A stretch of 6,589 nucleotides of DNA, from NCBI GenBank assembly GCA_023301405.1, contig JALZUX010000516.1, positions 1 to 6,589 of the forward strand, written 5' to 3'. The position numbers and the translations under genes are program-made. Origin of the DNA: Granulosicoccaceae bacterium (GTDB lineage: Bacteria > Pseudomonadota > Gammaproteobacteria > Granulosicoccales > Granulosicoccaceae). Under the pieces are notes generated by a model. That model saw nothing but the letters and a program-made list of their open reading frames with translations, was not told the origin of the DNA and ran no database searches. Positions 1 through 5,727 of the stretch are shown here, piece by piece. How positions within the stretch are numbered: the first letter of the stretch is position 1; the number at the start of each line of letters is the position of its first letter.

Positions 1-1
1 G

Positions 2-58
2 AGTCTGTCGCGTAGTAAAAATGAGACTATTGCTGTTCAAATGATCAATGCAGACTAA
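2..58 (+). CDS. Possible 3' end of an upstream gene (partial)
   Basis: Frame 2 is open from the left edge to a TAA at 56-58 and reads as 18 residues ending IAVQMINAD. The composition is protein-like, but 18 codons without a stop is weak evidence. If real, the stop lies 28 bp before the ATG of the exported-protein gene, so the two could be co-transcribed. The family cannot be recognised from this fragment. The other two forward frames meet stops early, for example TAG at 13-15 in frame 1. Confidence 0.25.
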   Translation, partial: SLSRSKNETIAVQMINAD

Positions 59-70
59 TCGGACTATAAG
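42..70 (+). promoter_or_regulatory. Weak candidate promoter for the exported-protein gene
   Basis: TATAAG at 65-70 matches five of six positions of the sigma-70 -10 box. The hexamer 17 bp upstream, TGATCA at 42-47, matches the -35 consensus at only three positions. The implied leader before the ATG at 87 would be only about 10 nt. GGTTGA at 75-80 is the only purine-rich candidate ribosome binding site. The call is tentative, and the gene could instead be read from an upstream promoter. Confidence 0.2.
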
Positions 71-86
71 AGATGGTTGAGTTCAT

Positions 87-2477
87 ATGAAGATCAATAA
101 TTATAATTTCTTAAAGAGTAGATTTCTTCATGCACTGGTCCTTATGGTGCCTGTTTTTTGTAGTGGTGTAGTTGCGGCTCAAGAGTTAGAAAATTCGGCA
201 TTTAGGCCATACATGTTTGCGGGCTTCGCTGCCGATGTGCCGGATACCCATATCTATGGTGGGTTCAGTTATACCACTGTTCACAGCATCACCAAAGCTG
301 ATGAACTGGGAGATTTTTTCACCAGTGGATTGATTCATACCTGGTATCGTCCTGAAAAAATTTACGGTCAGGAAGACTACAACCGAGATGCTCATGGGTA
401 CCACAGCATGGAGGGCGGTGCGGGCTACAAGCCATATTATCGTTTTCATAATTCAAAAATGCCGCTTAAGTTTACTATGGGCGGTGTTTCCGGTGGATTC
501 GGTTCTTTCTCGAATGGCCCGGGCTACGGCACACCAGGAATCAATAGATCTGAAGATGCCACATTCAAGAACTGGGACACCAATGTTGGTCGCTATGGCG
601 CCGCCATACTAAGTAATAAATTTCTGTTCCCCATGGATGGAATTGGCTTCAAGGAAGAAAGTAACAACAGAATGTTCGGATACGGATATTACCCTTTGCC
701 CTTAACCGAACCCAAAAGTACAACAGCGGGTCAGGATGTTCCAACAGGTAATTATAGTTGGACTGTGTTTATCAATACCGAAAACTTCAGTGGCCCTATT
801 GCTTTTCACCCACCTTATCACTGGTCTAGACGTGGTTTGGATACCTCGGCAATCGCTGGAATTACGTTTGATCAGAGTTTATTGGTAAAGCATCCTCCTA
901 TACAGCGTGAATCAGGAAACCTTCCGGCAAAAAAATGGACTGACCCCAATGGGGATGTATATTACAAAGTATCTGCCGCTTACATGCCTGTGGATGATGA
1001 TGGAATTGGCAGGCTTGCAGGGAATGTTATGATGATGGACGGCAGTATGTGGGACAGCCTGAACAACTGGTTTAATGGAGGGCCTGTAGCATCGCAGAAT
1101 TTCGACGCTTCACCGGGTGCCATTCATATGCGACAGAATACATCAGGTACACCACGGTACCGATTTGATAATACTGTTGATATTACTGAATCAGGTTTTA
1201 TGCAAAGAGTTGTTGATCCAGCCAGTGACTACAACTTAGCCTATCAGTGGGGCGATCTTACCACAGCGGTTCCAAACCAGGAATTAGTCCAGCTTCCTGA
1301 ATATTACGTACTAAGAAGTGGTGCCAACTCTGCTGATGCGATACCTGAAAGTGAAGTGCCGACTGAAAGCGGATTGCACGCAATAGAAGGCAGAGAGCCC
1401 TTTGTGGATGACTGGCAATACGACAACGACCTATATGCTTCCACACCCGTTATAACGCCAATGCATCCTGATTTTCCAGATATAGGGGGCAATGAAATAC
1501 TGAGTGCATGGACTAGCCCGGGCCCGGTTGCCGGCCCCCATGCGGTGGAGTTGGAGGATGGAAGCACTACGGTATATTACTGGTATAAATTTAATGAACA
1601 GCCCTCCATTCTTAACTCTGATATGGATGATGCTGAAAGAGATTTGATACAGCAAAGAGTAGAGCTCATTCATGCTAATTGGACTACTGACAACAGTGCT
1701 TTTATCCCCGAAGTGACCAAGAAACTTGTTTCTGTAGATGAGGGGCTGATAGTAACTGCGCCACAAGGATTAGAAATTGGCTACGTTGCAGTTCCTGTTC
1801 ATCAACAGCTTTCGACTGAAGCATTACCTGTGTTTCCGGCAATAGACAGAATCGAAGCTGTGCCGGATTGTTCCATTGGGTCACTCTGTAACCCGGACAG
1901 CGATGGCGATGGGCTCAGTGACAGCACAGAGGTCAGCGCCAGCAACACCGACCCGAATAACCCTGACTCTGATAGTGATGGCCTGACCGACGGTGAAGAG
2001 TTTAACGTTTACAATACTGATCCGAACAACTCGGATACTGACGGCGACGGTTTAACCGATGCCTTTGAATTAACCGAGACCAGCACTGATCCGACGCTTG
2101 CTGACACCGATGGGGATACCCTGTCTGACAATGTCGAACTTACCATCACCCTGACCAATCCGCTGGAAGCGGACAGTGACAACGACGGTTTAACTGATGG
2201 TCAGGAAGTCAACACCAGTGACACCGATCCGAACAACGTGGACACGGATGGTGATGGCGTATCGGACGGTGATGAAGTGAACGCGGGCACCGACCCGAAC
2301 TTAGACAGCGACGACACAGCCGAAGTGCCTCCAGCACCTGACGAATCCACTGAACAGTTAGTGATCAGTTCAGGCTGTGCTTTGCACTATACTGGGCGTT
2401 CGCCGATCGATCCGATGCTGCCGCTGGTGCTTGCATTGTCTATGCTGGCCTGTCACAGACGGCGTAAGATGCATTAA
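87..2477 (+). CDS. Large exported protein with type-3 thrombospondin repeats and C-terminal sorting tail
   Basis: This is a 796-residue secreted or surface protein of unknown function. Residues 1-31 form a Sec signal peptide: Lys/Arg in the n-region, a hydrophobic core LHALVLMVPVF, and likely cleavage after VVAA (V29-A31). Residues 32 to about 600 match no domain I recognise. They are rich in Gly, Tyr, Trp and Asn and look like an extracellular, largely beta fold. C595 and C601 sit just before six acidic repeats of 23 residues (604-740) of the DxDGDGLxD type, which bind calcium in known families. The C-terminus (763-796) has a Gly-Cys, then DPMLPL, a hydrophobic stretch and the basic end HRRRK, which resembles a JDVT-CTERM-type sorting signal. 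The ATG at 87 is supported because it places the signal peptide at the N-terminus. The ribosome binding site is weak. The gene is convergent with the dehydrogenase, with 14 bp between stops. Its existence as a gene is near certain. A role as adhesin, enzyme or matrix protein cannot be decided from the sequence. Confidence 0.93.
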   Translation: MKINNYNFLKSRFLHALVLMVPVFCSGVVAAQELENSAFRPYMFAGFAADVPDTHIYGGFSYTTVHSITKADELGDFFTSGLIHTWYRPEKIYGQEDYNRDAHGYHSMEGGAGYKPYYRFHNSKMPLKFTMGGVSGGFGSFSNGPGYGTPGINRSEDATFKNWDTNVGRYGAAILSNKFLFPMDGIGFKEESNNRMFGYGYYPLPLTEPKSTTAGQDVPTGNYSWTVFINTENFSGPIAFHPPYHWSRRGLDTSAIAGITFDQSLLVKHPPIQRESGNLPAKKWTDPNGDVYYKVSAAYMPVDDDGIGRLAGNVMMMDGSMWDSLNNWFNGGPVASQNFDASPGAIHMRQNTSGTPRYRFDNTVDITESGFMQRVVDPASDYNLAYQWGDLTTAVPNQELVQLPEYYVLRSGANSADAIPESEVPTESGLHAIEGREPFVDDWQYDNDLYASTPVITPMHPDFPDIGGNEILSAWTSPGPVAGPHAVELEDGSTTVYYWYKFNEQPSILNSDMDDAERDLIQQRVELIHANWTTDNSAFIPEVTKKLVSVDEGLIVTAPQGLEIGYVAVPVHQQLSTEALPVFPAIDRIEAVPDCSIGSLCNPDSDGDGLSDSTEVSASNTDPNNPDSDSDGLTDGEEFNVYNTDPNNSDTDGDGLTDAFELTETSTDPTLADTDGDTLSDNVELTITLTNPLEADSDNDGLTDGQEVNTSDTDPNNVDTDGDGVSDGDEVNAGTDPNLDSDDTAEVPPAPDESTEQLVISSGCALHYTGRSPIDPMLPLVLALSMLACHRRRKMH
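1896..2306 (+). repeat. Six in-frame 69-bp repeats encoding thrombospondin type-3 motifs
   Basis: Residues 604-740 split into six units: five of 23 residues starting at 604, 627, 650, 673 and 696, and a last one of 22 at 719. The unit is D-S/T-D-x-D-G-L-x-D, then x-E, then x-T-D-P-N-N. Spaced Asp/Asn side chains of this kind coordinate Ca2+ in thrombospondin type-3 and OmpA-associated repeats. Unit 4 is the most degenerate: it reads DTDGDTLSD and has TNP in place of TDP. The DNA copies have diverged, so this is an old protein repeat and not a recent slippage tract. Confidence 0.92.
2373..2474 (+). other. C-terminal protein-sorting signal, JDVT-CTERM-like
   Basis: The last 34 residues (763-796) have the three parts of a CTERM tail. 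There is a short motif with an invariant-looking Cys (G763, C764), a hydrophobic segment led by DPMLPL (775-780), and a basic end HRRRK (790-794). A Gly-Cys followed by D-P-x-L-P fits my memory of the JDVT-CTERM class, which is paired with the glutamic-type intramembrane protease MrtJ. It does not fit PEP-CTERM. By analogy the tail would be cleaved in the inner membrane, with the Cys possibly modified to anchor the protein. The tail architecture is clear; the exact class is from memory and unverified. No processing protease lies in this window. Confidence 0.7.
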
Positions 2478-2491
2478 CCTATGACCTAAGT

Positions 2492-3553
2492 TTAAGTGTT
2501 AGAACTTTTTAGTGAAAGCACAATTTTTCCAACATATTCTTTTTGTAAAAATACCTGTTGCGCCTTGGCTATGTTCTCTAAGGGGAAGTAATTAGCGACA
2601 AGCGGTTTAATAGCACTGCTTTCAATGTAGCGTATTAAGTTGTGGAATACGTTGGGTTCAAGAACAGTACACCCAAAAAAGCTTAGATCTTTCAGGTATA
2701 AGGTTCTGATATCAAGTTCCACAATTGGCCCGGCAATGGCTCCGGCAACAGCATATCTACCGCCTTGTTTTAGTACATCAAGTAGTTCTGACCAATGGCT
2801 TCCTGCAACCAGATCTATCACCACATCAACGCTGTTATTACCTAAGATATCTACCACACTTTCATTGCGTTGTATTGTTGTTGATGCACCAAGCTCAAGT
2901 AATGCGCTTGATTTTGAAGAGCTTGTTACTGCAATTATGGTAGCGCCTCTAGCTTTAGCCAGTTGCACCGCAGCAGAACCCACACCACCTGAAGCCCCCG
3001 TAACCAGCACAGTCTCACCCGACTTTACATCTGACTTGGTTAATAGATTTTCAGCGGTAGAATAAGAACAAGGAAAAGAGGCTAGTTCGATGTCAGTCAA
3101 GGGACTCACTATTTTATATGCATGCCTTGAAGAAACGGTCGTGTACTCGGCAAAACCGCCGTCGCACTCAGACCCGAAATACCAAGGTGATGCCAATTCA
3201 TTACCATTATATTCGCGAATGCATGGCTCAACTAAGACTCTTTCTCCAATACGCTCCTTGTTTACACCTGCACCTACAGCCACTATTTCACCACAAACAT
3301 CTGCCCCTTGGATTCGAGGAAAACTCAAAGCATTGCCGCTCCAGCTAGCGTCGTCACTGCCAGCATCTGCTTTTGAGTACCATGCGGTGCGTGTATTTAT
3401 ATCGGTATTATTTACACCGGCAGCTGCAACGTTAATGAGCACCTGATTATTGCCAGGTCTAGGGACAGGAATATCTGTTTGATACTCCAGTTTATCGAAG
3501 TCCCCATGTCCCGTAAGAGCGACTCCCTTCATTGTTGTTGGTACAGGATGCAT
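2492..3553 (-). CDS. MDR-family alcohol dehydrogenase / NAD(P)H:quinone reductase-like protein
   Basis: This is a 353-residue cytosolic oxidoreductase of the medium-chain dehydrogenase/reductase superfamily, full length for the family. The N-terminal GroES-like domain covers about residues 8-150, including GVNNTD (46-51) and GADVCGEIVAVG (83-94). The Rossmann domain carries the dinucleotide-binding motif GASGGVG at 186-192. The catalytic-zinc Cys/His pattern of classical alcohol dehydrogenases is absent around the NNTD segment, which favours a zinc-free quinone reductase or enoyl reductase type. SSSKS after the second strand (211-215) suggests NADPH rather than NADH; this is inference. The ATG at 3553 is preceded by CTGAAGATCG, a weak ribosome binding site. 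An internal Met at residue 8 (3532) begins the conserved MKGVALTGHG but has no better site. The real substrate is unknown. The gene is convergent with the exported-protein gene and divergent from the transporter gene. Confidence 0.92.
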   Translation of the reverse strand: MHPVPTTMKGVALTGHGDFDKLEYQTDIPVPRPGNNQVLINVAAAGVNNTDINTRTAWYSKADAGSDDASWSGNALSFPRIQGADVCGEIVAVGAGVNKERIGERVLVEPCIREYNGNELASPWYFGSECDGGFAEYTTVSSRHAYKIVSPLTDIELASFPCSYSTAENLLTKSDVKSGETVLVTGASGGVGSAAVQLAKARGATIIAVTSSSKSSALLELGASTTIQRNESVVDILGNNSVDVVIDLVAGSHWSELLDVLKQGGRYAVAGAIAGPIVELDIRTLYLKDLSFFGCTVLEPNVFHNLIRYIESSAIKPLVANYFPLENIAKAQQVFLQKEYVGKIVLSLKSSNT

Positions 3554-3575
3554 TTTTTCGATCTTCAGGTTAGTT

Positions 3576-3620
3576 AACGCTATAGTACCAGCCCGAACCG
3601 TGGGATGGGTGAACGCTATA
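3576..3620. repeat. 9-bp direct repeat upstream of the dehydrogenase gene
   Basis: AACGCTATA occurs at 3576-3584 and again at 3612-3620, 36 bp apart and starting 22 bp upstream of the dehydrogenase start codon. Read toward that gene the unit is TATAGCGTT, so each copy includes a TATA-like sequence. It may be a pair of regulator half-sites or duplicated -10-like elements. No known operator is recognised. Confidence 0.4.
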
Positions 3621-3705
3621 TAAGGGTGCCCGTCTGAATGCAGTTGGTGTAAGGCCAGCGTTGATAGATTGGATTTTCAATTCAGTTAAATGTGGCGAGG
3701 CAAAA

Positions 3706-3726
3706 ACCAAAGGATTCTGCTTTGGT
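3706..3726 (-). terminator. Stem-loop with T-tract, possible minus-strand terminator
   Basis: ACCAAAG (3706-3712) and CTTTGGT (3720-3726) form a perfect 7-bp stem with a 7-nt loop. On the minus strand the stem is followed by a T-run from the complement of 3702-3705, giving the form of a Rho-independent terminator. The stem is short and not GC-rich, and no leftward gene is known to end here. It could equally be one element of a structured transcript. Confidence 0.3.
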
Positions 3727-3812
3727 GGATGGCTGGTTTGCACCGATCGGCAGGGCCTTTTGGAATGTTGCAGCGGCACCCGTAGTCGCGAGTTGGTGTG
3801 GGCTGAGTGATG

Positions 3813-3849
3813 CCTTGGCTCCGGCATGTAACAGCCGAATGAGCCGAGG
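3813..3849. repeat. Long bulged inverted repeat (hairpin)
   Basis: The left arm, C at 3813 plus CTTGGCTC (3814-3821), pairs with GAGCCGAG (3841-3848) plus G at 3849. This gives nine pairs, one of them a G-T wobble. CGGC (3822-3825) then pairs with GCCG (3834-3837) around the 8-nt loop ATGTAACA. The three bases AAT (3838-3840) bulge from one side. There is no T-tract on either strand, so it is not a simple terminator. Such bulged hairpins occur in REP-like elements, folded recombination sites and structured RNAs. None of these is established here. Confidence 0.5.
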
Positions 3850-3924
3850 TCGCAAATAAGCAAAACATTTCTTTTCGCTAAGTCTATTGTGTAAAGCGAG
3901 ATCCCCTCTAACTGAGCCCACCTG

Positions 3925-4842
3925 TTGACAACATCATCAAGCCAACACTACACCACAGATACTCATAAACACGGAATACTCTTTGTTTTTGCAGCTGGCG
4001 TCCTATGGTCGACAGTGGGTCTTGGTATTCGGCTGATTGAAGATGCCGTCGTCTGGCAGATTTTATTTTATCGTTCCATCAGTATGTCAATTTTTCTGTA
4101 TGTAGTGATTCGTCTGCGTTCAGGCGAGAGTCCGTTTGTCCAATTGCGGCGCATCGGCTTTCCAGCCGTGATCGCGGGTTTGTCATTAGTGGCTGCCTAT
4201 TCCGGCGGTATTTACGCTATCCAAAACACGTCAGTGGCGAACGCAATGCTGTTGTTTGCCACTGCGCCGTTTATGGCTGCGGTTTTGGGGTGGTTGGTTC
4301 TGCGTGAACCTGTGCGCGGTGCCACATGGATTTCCATTGCTGTGGCGCTTGGTGGTATTGCAATCATGGTCGCAGATAAATCGGGAGGCGTAGTCTTGAA
4401 GGGCAGCCTAGCGGCACTTGGCTCGGCGTTTGGGTTTGCCGTGTTTACAGTGGCATTGCGCTGGGGGCGAACCGGGGAAATGTTGCCTTCCGTGTTTTTA
4501 TCAGGCGTATTTGCGCTGGTGATAACATTCGCGGTTTGCCGGTTTTCAGGGCTTTCCATGGCCGTTAGTCTTTATGATGGCGGTGTTGCCATGAGTATGG
4601 GAGTGTTTCAGGTAGGCGCTGGTCTTATTCTCTATACGTTGGGGTCACGCAGCTTGCCTGCGGCAGAGCTAACGCTGCTGTCGCTGGCAGAGGTATTACT
4701 TGGTCCGGTCTGGGTCTGGCTATTCCTTGGGGAAACAGCAAGCATCAATACATTGGTTGGTGGTGCTGTTCTGCTTGTTGCGATTGTCGGCAATGCGGTA
4801 TCTGGCAAGCGCCGCAAGCCGCCGGCTATAACAGCGCCGTAG
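3925..4842 (+). CDS. DMT-superfamily (EamA) inner-membrane transporter
   Basis: This 305-residue integral inner-membrane protein contains two EamA repeats, about residues 16-150 and 158-293. It has roughly ten hydrophobic helices, the usual size and layout for drug/metabolite transporters. The first helix includes the family-like VLWSTVGLGIRLI (26-38). The repeats end near LGWLVLREPV (121-130) and VWVWLFLGET (262-271), the usual EamA landmarks. The C-terminus is a basic tail (KRRK) expected in the cytoplasm. Members export amino acids, metabolites or drugs; the substrate cannot be predicted. The start is a TTG, 9 bp after an in-frame TGA at 3913-3915. No ATG or GTG exists that would keep the first helix, and no good ribosome binding site precedes the TTG. 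Either the gene uses a weak TTG start or its original 5' end was altered. The gene body itself is intact. Confidence 0.92.
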   Translation: MTTSSSQHYTTDTHKHGILFVFAAGVLWSTVGLGIRLIEDAVVWQILFYRSISMSIFLYVVIRLRSGESPFVQLRRIGFPAVIAGLSLVAAYSGGIYAIQNTSVANAMLLFATAPFMAAVLGWLVLREPVRGATWISIAVALGGIAIMVADKSGGVVLKGSLAALGSAFGFAVFTVALRWGRTGEMLPSVFLSGVFALVITFAVCRFSGLSMAVSLYDGGVAMSMGVFQVGAGLILYTLGSRSLPAAELTLLSLAEVLLGPVWVWLFLGETASINTLVGGAVLLVAIVGNAVSGKRRKPPAITAP

Positions 4843-4894
4843 CGTGTGGTTTGATGGCAAATATCGACTGAGTGTCTGGCTACGGCTTAACACG

Positions 4895-5022
4895 GTTGCT
4901 ATCTGCGTTGGTTTGGAGTGCCGCATACCAAGAGGCTTGGTTGGGAGTAGGGAAGGGCTCTTTCCTGTCCTTATTATACGAAACGTACCGCAGGCTTACT
5001 GCCCTGTTACTGTATGCGTTGG
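4895..5022. repeat. Imperfect direct repeat in the gap between transporter and lipoprotein genes
   Basis: GTTGCTATCTGCGTTGG (4895-4911) and GTTACTGTATGCGTTGG (5006-5022) match at 13 of 17 positions and lie 111 bp apart. Each copy is preceded at a similar distance by GGCTTA (4884-4889 and 4993-4998), so the similarity may extend to about 30 bp. The 186-bp gap (4843-5028) holds no supported gene; a 60-codon GTG-started frame there has no coding signs. The role of the repeats is unknown. Confidence 0.4.
4927..4941. terminator. Short perfect hairpin between convergent genes, possible weak terminator
   Basis: ACCAAG (4927-4932) and CTTGGT (4936-4941) form a 6-bp stem with an AGG loop. It lies between the convergent transporter and lipoprotein genes, where a bidirectional terminator would be expected. 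No T-tract follows on either strand, so intrinsic termination would be weak. Confidence 0.25.
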
Positions 5023-5028
5023 CTAGCT

Positions 5029-5454
5029 CTATTCGTCAATAACGTTAAGCTCAATTTTAGATTGGCGCTGAAGCGTGACCTTTTCGCCGTTCATCACAAC
5101 TTCAATTTCATTGTCAGAAATAAACTCGACAGTACCTTGCAATCTATTAGATGTCCCGGTATCCATGTTAACAATAAGATCTAAGCGATCAGGCTCGGTA
5201 GAAGAATCATATTCATACTCCATTGTTCCGCGCCCAAGAATATGCTCAGCTGTCGCTGATTTTCCCTCTTTGATTAGATCAGCTGTACCGTCATCATTTA
5301 AGACTAGGCCGCCTTTTTCTCCGCGTGCATCTGTGCCATTCCAGACGCCAACTATCTTAGAAAGGGCAATGCTTTCAGTAGAGGTAGGCGTCAGTGTTTT
5401 TGCAGAAAAACAACCGGACAATAAAAAACAGGCTAGCAGAAAATACACTTTCAT
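5029..5454 (-). CDS. Small lipoprotein, lipocalin-like beta protein, function unknown
   Basis: This 141-residue protein has a type II signal peptide. Lys2 is followed by the hydrophobic VYFLLACFLLSG and the lipobox LSGC with Cys15 as the lipidated residue, so it should be anchored in a membrane facing the periplasm. Residue 16 is Phe rather than the Asp retention signal, so outer-membrane placement is likely by the Lol rule. After a Ser/Thr linker (16-32) comes a domain beginning IVGVWNGT (34-41), with LVLNDDGTADL (50-60) and later beta strands ending in EVVMNGEKVTLQR. The W-x-G and N-D-D-G-T pattern resembles small lipocalin-like beta-barrel lipoproteins. The family cannot be named. The ATG at 5454 has AAAAAGAG about 10 nt upstream as a plausible ribosome binding site. 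A damaged paralogue lies just upstream on the same strand. Confidence 0.85.
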   Translation of the reverse strand: MKVYFLLACFLLSGCFSAKTLTPTSTESIALSKIVGVWNGTDARGEKGGLVLNDDGTADLIKEGKSATAEHILGRGTMEYEYDSSTEPDRLDLIVNMDTGTSNRLQGTVEFISDNEIEVVMNGEKVTLQRQSKIELNVIDE

Positions 5455-5727
5455 TTTGATAGAGCTCTTTTTGGGGCTACGCGTCGCGAAAATAATGAGC
5501 CATCTTAAGTGCTAGAAAAATTTAAACTACGTTCGTTTGCATGGCCTGATGCCGGGTTGTTTCGCGAATAATGCTACCAGCGGGTAGGGGCAGACTGCCG
5601 CTAGTAATTAACACAGCGCAAGCGAAGACGATATAACATTTGTCATGATATTGCCATCAACGAGACACCTGCTTGCGTATAGTTCTGTTAATTCTTTTTG
5701 CTGAATAGCATTGTCTGTTGGCGAAGC
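5455..5727. other. Intergenic stretch upstream of the lipoprotein gene
   Basis: No gene is supported here. A plus-strand frame covering part of it is the shadow of the lipoprotein gene. The right half probably contains the lost 3' part of the broken paralogue, but I could not align it with the intact lipoprotein C-terminus in any minus frame. AGCGG (5579-5583) and CCGCT (5598-5602) can form a 5-bp stem; no T-tract follows. The lipoprotein promoter should lie near 5480-5560 in an AT-rich segment, but no clear -35/-10 pair stands out. Confidence 0.4.

Larger units (their letters stand above)
3554..3924. other. 371-bp divergent intergenic region, no supported gene
   Basis: This stretch separates the divergent dehydrogenase and transporter genes and should hold both promoters, but I see no convincing -35/-10 pair for either. 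AT-rich boxes such as TATATA at 3617-3622 are possible -10 elements for leftward transcription. The minus strand is nearly free of stops in all three frames (longest about 97 codons), but these readings have unusual composition (many Pro, His and Arg) and no family resemblance. The region holds two stem-loops (3706-3726 and 3813-3849), a 9-bp direct repeat (3576-3620), the palindrome CCGATCGG (3743-3750), and short imperfect inverted ends near its borders (TCAGGTTAG at 3565-3573 and CTAACTGA at 3908-3915). It could be a non-autonomous element, a structured RNA, or gene remains. Confidence 0.5.

Noticed and set aside
2478..2530. Terminator at the convergent junction
   Set aside because: AAGT and ACTT around 2494-2515 give at most a 4-bp stem before a T-run, inside the end of the dehydrogenase coding sequence. 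This is too weak to call.
3570..3921. Overlapping minus-strand open frames of 60-97 codons
   Set aside because: All three frames are open over much of the same stretch, so openness reflects base composition. The translations are rich in Pro, His, Arg and Ser, lack family features, and have no ribosome binding site.
3560..3925. Integron attC site or gene-cassette array
   Set aside because: Hairpins and small hypothetical genes prompted the idea, but no RYYYAAC and GTTRRRY core pair flanks the hairpins, and the neighbouring genes lie in mixed orientations with their own context.
4212..4559. 115-codon minus-strand frame inside the transporter gene
   Set aside because: It is a shadow of the EamA transporter; its Pro/Thr/Asn-rich translation is the complement of hydrophobic helix codons.
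4844..5026. GTG-started 60-codon plus-strand frame after the transporter gene
   Set aside because: No ribosome binding site, no recognisable motif, and it runs through the direct repeats and hairpin of an intergenic gap.
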